Position numbers and translations under genes: made by a program. Source: Sphingobacterium sp. PCS056 (GTDB lineage Bacteria; Bacteroidota; Bacteroidia; Sphingobacteriales; Sphingobacteriaceae). Taken from it: a DNA stretch of 64,000 nucleotides. The stretch covers positions 3,534,001-3,598,000 of the forward strand of contig NZ_CP096883.1 of the NCBI RefSeq assembly GCF_023273895.1, given 5' to 3'. Positions within the stretch are counted from its first letter, which is position 1. Each line of letters starts with the position of its first letter. Below are positions 1 through 9,625 of this stretch, one piece after another. The notes under the pieces are model-generated. The model made no database searches. It had not been told where the DNA came from and saw only the letters and a list, made by a program, of their open reading frames with translations.

Positions 1-221
1 TAGACATCTTCTAACCCTGTGAGCTTTTTTAATATGCGTGAAGCAGCCTGCTGGGGATTTTCATCGGGTTGAACAAATCCGCCCATTAAGCTCCATTTAT
101 TTCGTTCGGGCTCAAATCCTCGTTTTATCAGCAGAATTTCTAAAGATTCTCCATTAAATCCAAAAATAATACAGTCCACAGCTAATAATAAGCTTGGTTC
201 GTTTTTGTAAAAATCCATCAT
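1..221 (-). CDS. araR: AraR-type Nudix transcriptional regulator, N-terminal part (runs off window)
   Basis: The frame reads leftward from ATG at 221 and is still open at base 1, so only the first 73 codons are visible. They give MMDFYKNEPSLLLAVDCIIF, then a segment with KRGFEPERNKWSLMGGFVQP, which is the beta-sheet start of a Nudix fold. This matches the Nudix-related regulators (NrtR/AraR family) that control arabinose genes in Bacteroides; the winged-helix DNA-binding part would lie beyond the window. The gene is divergent from araBDA across about 300 bp containing inverted repeats, as expected for a local regulator. An ordinary Nudix hydrolase is the alternative, but the position beside araB favours AraR. 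Confidence 0.8.
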   Translation of the reverse strand, partial: MMDFYKNEPSLLLAVDCIIFGFNGESLEILLIKRGFEPERNKWSLMGGFVQPDENPQQAASRILKKLTGLEDV

Positions 222-282
222 TGATTACTCTCGTTTTATAATTAATTAGTGATACAAAATGTCTCGTATCTGTTACAATATC

Positions 283-311
283 TAAAATGTTTCATAAAAA
301 AACACATTTTT
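283..311. promoter_or_regulatory. Inverted repeat AAAATGT-N13-ACATTTT upstream of araR
   Basis: AAAATGT at 284-290 and ACATTTT at 304-310 form a perfect 7-bp dyad about 65 bp upstream of the araR start. The half-site resembles the AATGT/ACATT arms of the stronger dyad before araB, but the spacer is 13 rather than 7. It may be an autoregulatory site or chance in AT-rich DNA. Confidence 0.3.
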
Positions 312-409
312 CTACCTATTTAATTGATTAGCTTATCAAAGCAGGTAACTATTTATTCCTATTGCAATACAAATCAACGAAAAAAAAATTAAAATTTCAT
401 TTTTTAAAA

Positions 410-436
410 AAATAAATGTTAATTTGACATTAATTA
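410..436. promoter_or_regulatory. Candidate AraR operator upstream of araB
   Basis: AAATAAATGT, seven bases (TAATTTG) and ACATTAATTA form a dyad with perfect 5-bp inner arms about 90 bp before the araB start. The left arm is identical over 10 bases to the dyad at 13973 upstream of a GH43 gene. The spacer contains TTTG, which could serve as the Bacteroidota -33 element, but no good TAnnTTTG -7 element follows (the best is TACCGGAT at 444). Assignment to AraR is inferred from position and recurrence. Confidence 0.5.
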
Positions 437-525
437 CTTTAAATACCGGATCGTATGATGGATTCAGAAAGGGGATTAAAGTATAACAGATTATAAATCA
501 ATATTATAAACCAAAACTACAAATA

Positions 526-2193
526 ATGAGCAAAGCATATGTGATCGGCTTAGATTATGGAAGTGATTCCGTTCGATCGGTTTTAGTAGATGCAGCGAAT
601 GGCGAGGAGCTATCTAGTGCAGTGTTCTACTATCCGCGATGGAACAGTGGCAAATTTTGTGATCCGATGACTAACCAATTTAGACAGCACCCCTTAGACT
701 ATATCGAGGGTTTGGAATCTACCATTAAATCCTGCCTTGAAAAAGTGGGTAATCCTGATATTGCCAAAGCTGTGAAAGCGATTTCTGTTGATTCAACAGG
801 ATCTACACCAGTAGCTGTGGATGAACGCGGGGTACCGCTTGCTTTATCCGAACGCTTTGCTGACAATCCAAACGCGATGTTTGTGCTTTGGAAAGACCAT
901 ACGGCAGTGAAGGAAGCTCAGGAGATCAATGATCATGCAAAAAAATACGATCCCGATTATTTAAAATATGTGGGCGGAATCTATTCTTCAGAATGGTTTT
1001 GGGCAAAATTGCTTCATGTACTGCGTAAAGATCAGGAGGTGCGCGATGCCCTCTATACTTGGGTCGAGCACTGTGATTATATCCCATTTTTACTAACGGG
1101 CGGTACGCATGCGCAAGATATTAAGCGTAGTGTCTGTGCTGCAGGACATAAGTCTTTGTGGGCAGCTGATTTTGGAGGTCTTCCGCCGAATCAATTTTTT
1201 GCTGAATTGGATCCGGTATTAGACGGCCTTGTGGATCGTTTATTTAGCAATACTTATACTTCTGCACAATCTGCTGGCACGCTCTCTGAAGAATGGGCAA
1301 ACCGATTGGGGCTGTCTACTGATGTCGTGGTGGGTGTAGGTGCTTTCGACTGCCATATGGGAGCCGTAGGTGGACAGATCGAACCTTATTACTTAAGTAA
1401 AGTGATGGGAACTTCGACTTGTGATATGCTGGTGGCACCTCCTGATGAAGTGGGCGATACCTTGGTAAGAGGAATCTGTGGGCAGGTCGATGGGTCGATT
1501 ATCCCAGGTATGATCGGTATGGAAGCGGGTCAATCTGCTTTTGGAGATGCTTATGCTTGGTTCAAGCAGGTGTTATCATGGCCTGTCACAAATCTGATCG
1601 GACAGTGTGAAGATATCTCTCCCGAAGATAAAGCGAAGATTGCAAACCTGATCGACACACAGTTGATCCCAGAATTAAGTAAGAAAGCAGCAGAACTGCC
1701 TGTGACCGAGTCTTCGGAATTGGCGATTGACTGGTTCAATGGACGTCGTACACCTGATGCCGATCAAACATTAAAGGGTGCTTTGTCTGGTCTTCATCTC
1801 GGAACTGATGCTGTGCGAATCTTTCGTTCTATTGTCGAAGCAACTTGCTTTGGAGCTAAAAGCATAGCCGATCGGTTTGTCGAGCAGGGTATTCCGGTAA
1901 AAGGATTGATCGGTCTTGGTGGCGTCGCTAAAAAATCTGCTTACATCATGCAGACAATGGCCGATGTGATGAATATGCCGATCCGCATCCATAAATCCGA
2001 ACAGACCTGTGCTCTTGGAGCTGCCATGTTTGCGGCTACGGCGGCGGGTCTATATCCTAAGGTGGAAGATGCGATGGAAGCGATGGGACAGGGCTTCGAG
2101 AAAACGTACGAACCTCGTGCCGAAATGGTTGCCATCTATGCCAAACGATACGAACAGTATAAGCAACTGGGTGCATTTATCGAGCAAAACTAA
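526..2193 (+). CDS. araB: L-ribulokinase
   Basis: Cytoplasmic FGGY-family kinase that phosphorylates L-ribulose to L-ribulose 5-phosphate with ATP, the second step of arabinose catabolism. The 555-aa length is normal for AraB. The N-terminal phosphate-binding motif GLDYGSDSVRSVLVD lies at residues 8-22, MGTSTCDML near 294 and the C-terminal nucleotide-binding stretch GLIGLGGVAKKSAY near 464. The substrate-determining region aligns with ribulokinase rather than xylulokinase, as the gene order with araD and araA confirms. It is the first gene of a co-directional araBDA-transporter-epimerase-glycosidase run. An imperfect stem (GACTG..CTGAG / CTCAG..GGTC) in the 80-bp gap to araD may be an mRNA processing hairpin. 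Confidence 0.96.
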   Translation: MSKAYVIGLDYGSDSVRSVLVDAANGEELSSAVFYYPRWNSGKFCDPMTNQFRQHPLDYIEGLESTIKSCLEKVGNPDIAKAVKAISVDSTGSTPVAVDERGVPLALSERFADNPNAMFVLWKDHTAVKEAQEINDHAKKYDPDYLKYVGGIYSSEWFWAKLLHVLRKDQEVRDALYTWVEHCDYIPFLLTGGTHAQDIKRSVCAAGHKSLWAADFGGLPPNQFFAELDPVLDGLVDRLFSNTYTSAQSAGTLSEEWANRLGLSTDVVVGVGAFDCHMGAVGGQIEPYYLSKVMGTSTCDMLVAPPDEVGDTLVRGICGQVDGSIIPGMIGMEAGQSAFGDAYAWFKQVLSWPVTNLIGQCEDISPEDKAKIANLIDTQLIPELSKKAAELPVTESSELAIDWFNGRRTPDADQTLKGALSGLHLGTDAVRIFRSIVEATCFGAKSIADRFVEQGIPVKGLIGLGGVAKKSAYIMQTMADVMNMPIRIHKSEQTCALGAAMFAATAAGLYPKVEDAMEAMGQGFEKTYEPRAEMVAIYAKRYEQYKQLGAFIEQN

Positions 2194-2273
2194 GTGAGCG
2201 ACTGTCTGAGGCATCGTCTCAGCGGTCTTTGCTGTCATTATAATTTTTAATTTTTTTTTGAAACTTTAGCATC

Positions 2274-2972
2274 ATGAGTTATACATCCATAAAAGAAGAA
2301 GCCTATCAGTGCAACATGCAATTGCCGAAATTGGGATTGGTCCTTTTTACCTTTGGTAATGTAAGTGTCGCGGATCGTGATCAGGCTGTATTTGCCATTA
2401 AACCCAGCGGGGTTCCGTATGAGGAATTGACGCCGGATCATATGGTGATCGTTGATTTTGATGGTCAGGTCGTCGAAGGTAAACTGAGACCTTCGTCGGA
2501 TACTAAGACCCACGCAGTCCTCTATAAACACTGGGAAGGGATCGGCGGTATCACACATACCCATTCGACATATGCCACAGCTTGGGCACAGAGCCAACGC
2601 GATATTCCTATTTTTGGAACGACCCATGCGGATCACCTGACCTCCGACATCCCGTGTGCCGCTCCGATGGATGATCATATGATCGCGGGCAACTATGAGT
2701 ATGAAACCGGATTTCAAATTATGAATCATTTTAATAAACTTCAACTGGACTACAAGGAAGTCGAAATGATTCTAGTTGGTAACCATGCCCCATTTACCTG
2801 GGGAAAAACGGGAGCCAAATCGGTCTATAACAGTGCGGTATTGGAAACTGTCGCACAGATGGCACTCCTGACCGAGCAGATCAATCCCAAGGCGCCACGT
2901 CTAAAAGATGCTTTGATTAAAAAACATTACGAACGTAAGCACGGTGGTGCAGCGTACTATGGTCAAGAATAA
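2274..2972 (+). CDS. araD: L-ribulose-5-phosphate 4-epimerase
   Basis: Class II aldolase-fold zinc enzyme that converts L-ribulose 5-phosphate to D-xylulose 5-phosphate, feeding the pentose phosphate pathway. The 232-aa length fits AraD. His95 and His97 (in THTHSTYA) and His171 (in NHAPFTWG) sit at the same residue numbers as the zinc ligands of the E. coli enzyme. The C-terminal HGGAAYYGQ motif is the usual AraD ending. It lies between araB and araA in the same orientation, with gaps of about 80 bp on each side. Fuculose aldolase is the main family alternative, but the context and the C-terminus exclude it. Confidence 0.96.
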   Translation: MSYTSIKEEAYQCNMQLPKLGLVLFTFGNVSVADRDQAVFAIKPSGVPYEELTPDHMVIVDFDGQVVEGKLRPSSDTKTHAVLYKHWEGIGGITHTHSTYATAWAQSQRDIPIFGTTHADHLTSDIPCAAPMDDHMIAGNYEYETGFQIMNHFNKLQLDYKEVEMILVGNHAPFTWGKTGAKSVYNSAVLETVAQMALLTEQINPKAPRLKDALIKKHYERKHGGAAYYGQE

Positions 2973-3051
2973 ATCATATCAATAATCAACTATAAACTAA
3001 ATAAAATTGAAAGGAGATTGGATCTACAACCAATCCGATAAACGCTAAAAT

Positions 3052-4554
3052 ATGAATATCGATTTAAATAAATTGGAAGTTTGGTTCGTCACAGGGAGCC
3101 AGGATTTATATGGTGAAGAAACCTTAAAACAGGTTGCGCTACATGCTGAAGAAGTGGCACAGTATTTTTCTGCGCACAGCCAAATTCCTGTGCAGGTTGT
3201 CTACAAACCTATCGTGAAAAATGGTGAAGAAATCTACCATACGTTGACCGCAGCAAATGCTGCTGTGAATTGTATCGGGGTGGTCACTTGGATGCATACT
3301 TTTTCACCTGCTAAAATGTGGATCAGAGGATTGCAGGCTTTGCAGAAACCATTATTGCATCTGCATACGCAATACAATCGGGATATTCCATGGAGTACCA
3401 TGGATATGGATTTTATGAACCTAAACCAAAGTGCGCACGGTGATCGTGAATTTGGTCATATTGTCACCCGTTTAAATATCGGCAGAAAAGTAGTGACTGG
3501 ACATTGGCAGGATGAAGAAGTGATCGCGCGTATCCAAGTATGGGTACGCGCAGCAGCAGCTTGGCACGACTGGCAAGGCGCTAAATTTGTTCGTTTTGGC
3601 GATAATATGCGTTACGTCGCAGTTACCGATGGGGATAAAGTATCTGCAGAGACACAATTTGGTTTCTCTGTCAATACTTATGCTGTTGGTGATCTTGTTG
3701 CGATCGTCAATGCGGTCTCAGCATCACAAATCAATACTTTACTCGAGGAGTATGAGGCGACCTATGATCTGGCGCCCAATGTCATGGAGGGCGGAGAGCA
3801 ACGTCAAAGTTTGGTGGAAGCAGCCCGTATCGAAATTGGATTAAGAACGTTTTTAGAAGCGGGGAACTATAAAGGTTTTACCGATACATTTGAAGATCTG
3901 CATGGTCTGGTGCAACTACCAGGTTTGGCCGTACAACGATTGATGGCTGAAGGCTATGGATTTGCCGGTGAGGGCGACTGGAAAACTCCGGCTTTGGTGA
4001 GAGCATGTAAAGTGATGGGTGCTGGTTTGCCGGGAACTACAGCTTTTATGGAAGATTATACGTATCATTTTGATCCGCAGAATGAGATGGTCTTGGGCTC
4101 GCACATGCTGGAAGTAGATCCGGCTTTAGCGGCTGATAAACCTAGAATTGAAGTACATCCGCTGGGGATTGGTGGTAAAGCCGATCCGGCACGTCTGGTA
4201 TTTGATGGCTTGAGCGGTCCTGCTCTCAATGCTTCATTGATTGATTTGGGAACACGCTTTCGCTTGATCGTCAATAAAGTAGTCGGTGTAGATGTCAAAG
4301 AGGAACTGCCGAAATTGCCTGTTGCACGTGTGCTGTGGAAACCGCTTCCGGATATGAAAACCGCTTGTAGTGCGTGGATATACGCTGGTGGTGCTCACCA
4401 TACTGCTTACAGTTTGAGTTTGACACCAGAATACTTGGAAGATTTTGCGCGAATTGCTGGGTTGGAGTATGTAGCGATTGATGAAAATACGACGCTAACA
4501 CATCTGGAAAACCAGTTGAAGTGGAATGAACTCTATTTTTTAATGAAAAAATAA
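3052..4554 (+). CDS. araA: L-arabinose isomerase
   Basis: Manganese-dependent cytoplasmic isomerase of L-arabinose to L-ribulose, first step of the pathway; 500 aa, standard for AraA. All four metal and catalytic residues are present: Glu307 in GEGDWKT, Glu334 in FMEDYTYHF, His351 in GSHMLEV and His450 in the HHTAYS segment. These match Glu306, Glu333, His350 and His450 of the E. coli enzyme. The opening segment [14 protein letters not shown] is also typical. It is third in the araBDA order and is followed 62 bp later by the sugar symporter. A purine-rich AAAGGAG sits about 36 bp before the start, too far to be a normal ribosome binding site. Confidence 0.97.
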   Translation: MNIDLNKLEVWFVTGSQDLYGEETLKQVALHAEEVAQYFSAHSQIPVQVVYKPIVKNGEEIYHTLTAANAAVNCIGVVTWMHTFSPAKMWIRGLQALQKPLLHLHTQYNRDIPWSTMDMDFMNLNQSAHGDREFGHIVTRLNIGRKVVTGHWQDEEVIARIQVWVRAAAAWHDWQGAKFVRFGDNMRYVAVTDGDKVSAETQFGFSVNTYAVGDLVAIVNAVSASQINTLLEEYEATYDLAPNVMEGGEQRQSLVEAARIEIGLRTFLEAGNYKGFTDTFEDLHGLVQLPGLAVQRLMAEGYGFAGEGDWKTPALVRACKVMGAGLPGTTAFMEDYTYHFDPQNEMVLGSHMLEVDPALAADKPRIEVHPLGIGGKADPARLVFDGLSGPALNASLIDLGTRFRLIVNKVVGVDVKEELPKLPVARVLWKPLPDMKTACSAWIYAGGAHHTAYSLSLTPEYLEDFARIAGLEYVAIDENTTLTHLENQLKWNELYFLMKK

Positions 4555-4567
4555 CCTGAATAGTCCT

Positions 4568-4586
4568 GCTCTTTTCTAAAAAGAGC
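4568..4586 (+). other. Intercistronic hairpin between araA and symporter gene
   Basis: GCTCTTTT and AAAAGAGC form a perfect 8-bp stem with a three-base loop in the 62-bp gap. There is no T-tract after it, so it is more likely an mRNA processing or stability element than a terminator. Confidence 0.4.
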
Positions 4587-4616
4587 GAGACTTCATCATA
4601 AGCAACTCGCAAGACT

Positions 4617-6317
4617 ATGGAAAAATTTGCAACAGTAGATTACGTCATCTTCGTCGTCTACTTCATTATTGTAGCTGGATATGGCTACTGGATCTACAGC
4701 AGAAAAACAGCTGCCAACAATAGTAGTAAGGACTATTTCTTGGCAGAAGGTTCTTTGACATGGTGGGCTATCGGAGCATCGTTGATTGCATCCAATATCT
4801 CTGCCGAACAATTTATTGGAATGAGCGGTAATGGTTTTGAGGTCGGTATTGCCGTAGCGGCCTACGAGCTGATTGCTGCTGTGGCTTTAATCATTGTGGC
4901 CGTGTGGTTTATACCGGTCTACCTGAAGAACAAGATCTTCACGATGCCCCAGTTTTTAAACAATCGATACAATGAAACGACCAGTCTGATTATGGCTGTT
5001 TTCTGGCTTTTCTTATATGTGTTTGTCAACTTAACGTCGATCTTATACCTCGGAGCAATCGCCATATCAAGTATGGCTGGTGGCGGAGATAGCTTTCACC
5101 TGATCATGGTCGCATTGGCTGTATTTGCTGTCATTATCACATTGGGTGGTATGCGCGTGATCGGTTTTACCGATGTGATTCAAGTGGTGGTTTTGATCAT
5201 CGGCGGTATTGCTACGACTTATGTGGCTTTAACTTTGGTGAGTGAGCACTTTGGTCTTGGAAAAGATGTTTTGGCCGGTTTCAATAAACTCATGGAAGAT
5301 TCACCTAAGCATTTTGAAATGATCGTGGATAAACCAGGTGTTGGCGCGACACAAGAGGAGATAAACAAATACCTCATGTTGCCTGGTATCGGGATGTATC
5401 TGGCCGGTATCTGGATTGTAAATCTGAATTATTGGGGATGTAACCAATACATCACACAACGTGCTTTGGGAGCAGATCTAAAAACTGCCCGTATGGGTAT
5501 TTTATTTGCAGGTCTTTTGAAACTGTTGATGCCGCTTATCGTCATGTTGCCCGGAATCGCGGCTTATGTGCTCTATAAAAATGGTGCATTGCAAGAGGAA
5601 ATGGCACCAGGAGGCGTTTTCCATGCTGATAATGCATACTCCGCTATTCTTGGACATTTGCCAAATGGAATGAAAGGCTTGGCTCTGGCAGCGTTGACTG
5701 CGGCTATCGTGGCTGGTCTTGCAGGTAAAGCCAATAGTATTGCGACCATCTATACCTTGGATATCTATAAAAAGTATATCAACACGGCAGCATCTGAAGC
5801 GAAAATGGTGTGGATCGGAAAAATTACGATCGTGGTATCGATCGTGGTCGCGGTATTATTTACGTGGAACGATACGTTGGGTATCGGTGGAGCTGGTGGA
5901 TTTACCTTTATTCAAAAATATACAGGTTTTATCAGTCCAGGGGTATTTGCCATGTTTTTACTGGGGATGTTTTGGAAACGCACGACAGGACCTGCTGCCA
6001 TAACGGGTTTGATTTCAGGTTTCGGTCTGTCCATCTTCTTCAACGAATTTGCGACAAAAGTATTTGGTCCTGAAACGTGGTTGTATACAGCATATATCAA
6101 TAAAAGTGGCCACTATGAAATTCCATTCCAGATCTGTATGGGATTGGCTTTCGCGTTTACGTTAGCTTTGATGATCGGGGTGAGTTTGTTTGGTCCAAAA
6201 GAGAATCCAAAAGCATTTGCACTTGATAAAAAGATGTTCAAAGTAGAACCATCTATCTTAGTCCTAATCGTGGTCACACTACTATTAGTAACGGCTATAT
6301 ATGTGCGTTTTTGGTAG
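4617..6317 (+). CDS. Sodium/sugar symporter (SSS family), probable arabinose importer
   Basis: Inner-membrane sodium:solute symporter of the SGLT/GalP-like branch, 566 aa with about 14 hydrophobic segments. The first transmembrane helix (residues 8-26) is followed by SSKDYFLAEGSLTWW and SNISAEQFIGMSGNGFEVG, the conserved TM1-TM2 region holding the sodium and substrate site of this family. GMYLAGIWIVNLNYWGCNQY near residue 260 is the usual SGLT signature stretch. It sits directly between araA and the aldose epimerase gene in one transcription run, so L-arabinose is the expected substrate, although the sequence alone does not separate arabinose from galactose or glucose. Confidence 0.88.
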   Translation: MEKFATVDYVIFVVYFIIVAGYGYWIYSRKTAANNSSKDYFLAEGSLTWWAIGASLIASNISAEQFIGMSGNGFEVGIAVAAYELIAAVALIIVAVWFIPVYLKNKIFTMPQFLNNRYNETTSLIMAVFWLFLYVFVNLTSILYLGAIAISSMAGGGDSFHLIMVALAVFAVIITLGGMRVIGFTDVIQVVVLIIGGIATTYVALTLVSEHFGLGKDVLAGFNKLMEDSPKHFEMIVDKPGVGATQEEINKYLMLPGIGMYLAGIWIVNLNYWGCNQYITQRALGADLKTARMGILFAGLLKLLMPLIVMLPGIAAYVLYKNGALQEEMAPGGVFHADNAYSAILGHLPNGMKGLALAALTAAIVAGLAGKANSIATIYTLDIYKKYINTAASEAKMVWIGKITIVVSIVVAVLFTWNDTLGIGGAGGFTFIQKYTGFISPGVFAMFLLGMFWKRTTGPAAITGLISGFGLSIFFNEFATKVFGPETWLYTAYINKSGHYEIPFQICMGLAFAFTLALMIGVSLFGPKENPKAFALDKKMFKVEPSILVLIVVTLLLVTAIYVRFW

Positions 6318-6354
6318 AGATATAATCTATTAACCCATTTTAAATCATAACGAT

Positions 6355-7497
6355 ATGAATAATAAAATATTAAGTGGTTTATTGTTGACATCCGCATTTG
6401 CTTGCGGCTGTCAGCAAAATTCCAATAAGCAACATACGGCTACAAGTCAAGATAGTACAGTCCACTCGTTTGAGACGACGATCGACAATAAGGAGGTTAA
6501 ACGCTATACCTTAACCAATGGGAAGCTCAAAGCTGCACTGACCAATTATGGTGCAAGATTGGTTAGTTTAGAAGTGCCTGATCAGGCAGGTCATCTGACG
6601 GATGTGATCCTAGGTTATGACCGTGCTGATGGGTACAAAGCGAATGCTGATAATTTTTACGGAGCTATTGTAGGGCGTTATGGAAATCGGATCGGTGATG
6701 CGACTTTCACTTTACAAGGAGTCAAATATGAACTGGAAAAGAATGATGGGAAAAACTCCCTGCATGGCGGTACACATGGCGTATACAATCAAGTGTGGGA
6801 TGTCGCTAATCGTTCGGATTCCTCCATCACCTTCACTTATCTTTCGCCTGATGGCGAAGCCGGATATCCCGGAAATGTGAAAATGCAAGTGACCTATACG
6901 TTAAATCATACCGGCGGACTGGTCATGGATTATCAAGCCAATACGGATAAAGAAACGGTGTTGAACCTCACTAATCATGCTTATTTTAATCTCAGTGGTG
7001 CTGGATCTGAAACGATACTGGACCACGAACTGCAAATTGATGCGGAAGCCATTACAGAAGTGGATGACACCTTGATTCCGACAGGAAAAAGTATTCCTGT
7101 AGCTGGAACACCATTTGATTTCCGCAAAGCATTTGTAATCGGCGATCGTATCGATGTAGACCATGCGCAACTGAAAATCGGAAAAGGGTACGATCATAAC
7201 TTTGAATTGTCAAAATCTACCGGTTTTAGAAAAGTTGCTGCTGTCTATGCCGCAAAAACAGGGATAGAAATGCAGATATGGACGACAGAACCGGGACTGC
7301 AGTTCTATAGTGGCAATTTCATGTCAGACACTGATCCGAAGGGGAAAAATGGTTTGGTTTATCCTTTCCGTTCAGCCTTTTGCTTAGAAACACAGCACTA
7401 TCCAGATGCACCTAATCATCCGACATTTGCTTCGACAGTAGTGAAACCTGACCAGACGTACACCTCAAAATCAGAATATAGATTTACGATAAGATAA
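6355..7497 (+). CDS. galM: Aldose 1-epimerase, lipoprotein
   Basis: Interconverts alpha and beta anomers of aldoses, speeding supply of the anomer taken by the transporter or isomerase. The 380-aa protein has a lipoprotein signal ending at AFACGC, so it is exported and anchored, probably in the periplasm. GalM motifs are present: NFYGAIVGRYGNRIG near residue 100 (substrate Arg), NLTNHAYFNLSG near 205 with the catalytic His, and TTEPGLQFYSGNF near 303 with the catalytic Glu. It lies 37 bp after the symporter gene and 6 bp before the GH51 gene, which indicates co-transcription. Exported mutarotases are common in Bacteroidota sugar loci. Confidence 0.92.
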   Translation: MNNKILSGLLLTSAFACGCQQNSNKQHTATSQDSTVHSFETTIDNKEVKRYTLTNGKLKAALTNYGARLVSLEVPDQAGHLTDVILGYDRADGYKANADNFYGAIVGRYGNRIGDATFTLQGVKYELEKNDGKNSLHGGTHGVYNQVWDVANRSDSSITFTYLSPDGEAGYPGNVKMQVTYTLNHTGGLVMDYQANTDKETVLNLTNHAYFNLSGAGSETILDHELQIDAEAITEVDDTLIPTGKSIPVAGTPFDFRKAFVIGDRIDVDHAQLKIGKGYDHNFELSKSTGFRKVAAVYAAKTGIEMQIWTTEPGLQFYSGNFMSDTDPKGKNGLVYPFRSAFCLETQHYPDAPNHPTFASTVVKPDQTYTSKSEYRFTIR

Positions 7498-7503
7498 TAT
7501 AGC

Positions 7504-9465
7504 ATGAAAAAAATTGAGCTACTACTAACAGTTTTAATGGTTGGTTCTACACCTGTATTTGCACAAAGCCCTGTAAATTTTAAAGTAGATCTTGATCGGC
7601 CAACGGGCAAGATATCGCCAGATATGTGGGGCGTATTTTTTGAGGATATTAACATGGGTGCCGACGGGGGAATATATGCCGAATTGGTTAAAAATCGATC
7701 ATTCGAATTTAATGAACCTTGGATGGGCTGGAAAAAATTGACCAAAGAACCTGAAGGTACTTTTTTGATTGTTAACAATAGCACACGAAAGGGTAATCCT
7801 CGTTCCTTGAAAATCCATAATCCTAAAGGGATACAATTGGGTCTTCAAAATGAAGGATTCCGGGGTATGGGAATCAAAAAAGGGGAGCAATATGAATTTT
7901 CATTGCTTTTTAAACAAGCTTCTGCGGGCATGCGCATCCGTGTTGAAGTGTTAAATGAACAAGATAAAGTAATCGGAACAAGTACTTTAGCCTTATCTAG
8001 TGGAAGTAATTGGCAAAGTGGAAGCAGTAAATTTACCGTTTCTGAAACTACTGCAAAAGGAAAGCTGAATGTTTGGATCGAAGGTTCTGGTGATGCAGAG
8101 CTTGATATGATCTCCCTTTTTCCAACGGATACTTGGAAAAATAGACCAAAAGGCCTGCGTAAAGATATGGTCCAGATGCTGGCCGATATGAAACCCGGAT
8201 TTATTCGTTTCCCAGGAGGCTGTATCGTAGAAGGTAGGGACTTAGCAAGTCGTTTTCAATGGAAAAAGACCGTTGGTCCTATTGAAGAGCGTGAGTTGAT
8301 CATCAACCGCTGGAATACGGAATTTAAGCATAGGCCAGCGCCAGATTACTTTCAAACCTTTGGATTGGGATTTTATGAATACTTCTTAATGGCCGAAGAT
8401 ATTGGCGCTAAAGCTGTACCGATCTTAAACTGTGGGATGGCCTGCCAGTTTAATACCGGAGAACTTGTGCCAATGGAGGAACTGGACACGTATATACAAG
8501 ATGCTTTGGATCTGATTGAATTTGCTAATGGATCGGTTAGCACAACTTGGGGTAAGCTCCGATCGGATATGGGACACCCAGCACCCTTTAATCTGGAAAT
8601 GTTGGGCGTGGGCAATGAAAACTGGGGTCCTCAGTATGTGGAGCGTCTAGCTGCATTTAAAAAAGTATTAAAGGAGAAACATCCCGAAATAGCGATTATC
8701 GCCAGTTCAGGTACGGATCCCGACGGGGAGCGTTTTGCCTATCTGGACGAGCAGCTCCGTGAGATGAAAATCGATATCATCGATGAGCATTACTACCGAC
8801 CACCATCGTGGTTTTTGTCCAGCGTCTCTCGCTATGATGATTATGATCGAAATGGCCCGAAAGTGTTTGCTGGCGAATATGCTTCACATACCACAAGACC
8901 AAATGGTCCTGGTCGTAGTACTTGGGAAGCCGCACTTTCAGAAGCAGCTTTCTTGACCGGTTTGGAACGTAATGCCGATGTTGTCCAAATGGCTTCATAT
9001 GCACCGCTGTTTGGCCATGTCGATGGTTGGCAGTGGAGTCCTGATTTGATCTGGGTCGATAACCTACAGGTATACGGTACACCAAGTTATCAGGTTCAAA
9101 AATTGTATTCGACGCATACGGGTACCGACATTATACCGATTAAATGGAATGGAGAGACAATTGCAGGTAAAGACAGTTTATTTGCTTCAGCGGTCTATGA
9201 CAGTAAAGCGAAAGAACTGATTATCAAATTTGTCAATTACAACAGCAAACCTATTCAGGCTAACTTTGATATCAATTCGCAGAAGAAATTGAAGCAGGTC
9301 GCTGTGAAAACTACATTGGCCAATGCGGACTTGAATGTTTCCACTAGTTTTGAGGAACCATTGAAAATACAACCTAAAGTGGAAGAGGTCAAGTATAAAG
9401 GGAAAAAAATATCGGATACTTTTGCTCCGTATTCATTGACAGTAATTAAACTGCTTGTACAATAA
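7504..9465 (+). CDS. GH51 alpha-L-arabinofuranosidase, secreted
   Basis: Releases terminal alpha-L-arabinofuranose from arabinan or arabinoxylan fragments by a retaining mechanism; 653 aa. A signal peptide ends at VFAQS, so it acts in the periplasm or outside. A carbohydrate-binding-like beta domain covers about residues 70-205 and the TIM barrel follows. The acid/base Glu372 lies in GVGNENWG and the nucleophile Glu458 in VFAGEYAS, both diagnostic of GH51. The C-terminal beta-sandwich ends in APYSLTVIKL. It starts 6 bp after the epimerase gene, so the catabolic operon also carries one releasing enzyme. A second GH51 domain is encoded at 10175-12754. Confidence 0.94.
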   Translation: MKKIELLLTVLMVGSTPVFAQSPVNFKVDLDRPTGKISPDMWGVFFEDINMGADGGIYAELVKNRSFEFNEPWMGWKKLTKEPEGTFLIVNNSTRKGNPRSLKIHNPKGIQLGLQNEGFRGMGIKKGEQYEFSLLFKQASAGMRIRVEVLNEQDKVIGTSTLALSSGSNWQSGSSKFTVSETTAKGKLNVWIEGSGDAELDMISLFPTDTWKNRPKGLRKDMVQMLADMKPGFIRFPGGCIVEGRDLASRFQWKKTVGPIEERELIINRWNTEFKHRPAPDYFQTFGLGFYEYFLMAEDIGAKAVPILNCGMACQFNTGELVPMEELDTYIQDALDLIEFANGSVSTTWGKLRSDMGHPAPFNLEMLGVGNENWGPQYVERLAAFKKVLKEKHPEIAIIASSGTDPDGERFAYLDEQLREMKIDIIDEHYYRPPSWFLSSVSRYDDYDRNGPKVFAGEYASHTTRPNGPGRSTWEAALSEAAFLTGLERNADVVQMASYAPLFGHVDGWQWSPDLIWVDNLQVYGTPSYQVQKLYSTHTGTDIIPIKWNGETIAGKDSLFASAVYDSKAKELIIKFVNYNSKPIQANFDINSQKKLKQVAVKTTLANADLNVSTSFEEPLKIQPKVEEVKYKGKKISDTFAPYSLTVIKLLVQ

Positions 9466-9481
9466 AAAATAATAACTCTTG

Positions 9482-9625
9482 CAATGATCTGATCATGAGG
9501 GGCACATTTGTGTGCCAATCACCATAAACTAAACAAAGCTTGTCTTGGACAGCTGAGCACTATATTTTATGCTGATACCTCCACCTAGGTGTCAGCACCA
9601 AAATAGGCTCATGATCGGATCATTG
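9482..9625. repeat. Nested inverted-repeat element (18-bp outer stem with two inner hairpins)
   Basis: CAATGATCTGATCATGAG (9482-9499) and CTCATGATCGGATCATTG (9608-9625) are inverted copies matching at 17 of 18 positions, 108 bp apart. Inside are two hairpins: GGCACA-tttg-TGTGCC (9501-9516) and GCTGATACCT-ccacct-AGGTGTCAGC (9571-9596, 9 of 10 paired). The element starts 16 bp after the GH51 stop codon and has no T-tract. It could be a multi-branched RNA structure in the operon 3' end or a palindromic interspersed DNA element. Confidence 0.55.

Noticed and set aside
2247..2744. 165-codon minus-strand ORF
   Set aside because: Antisense to araD, whose zinc ligands and length are secure.
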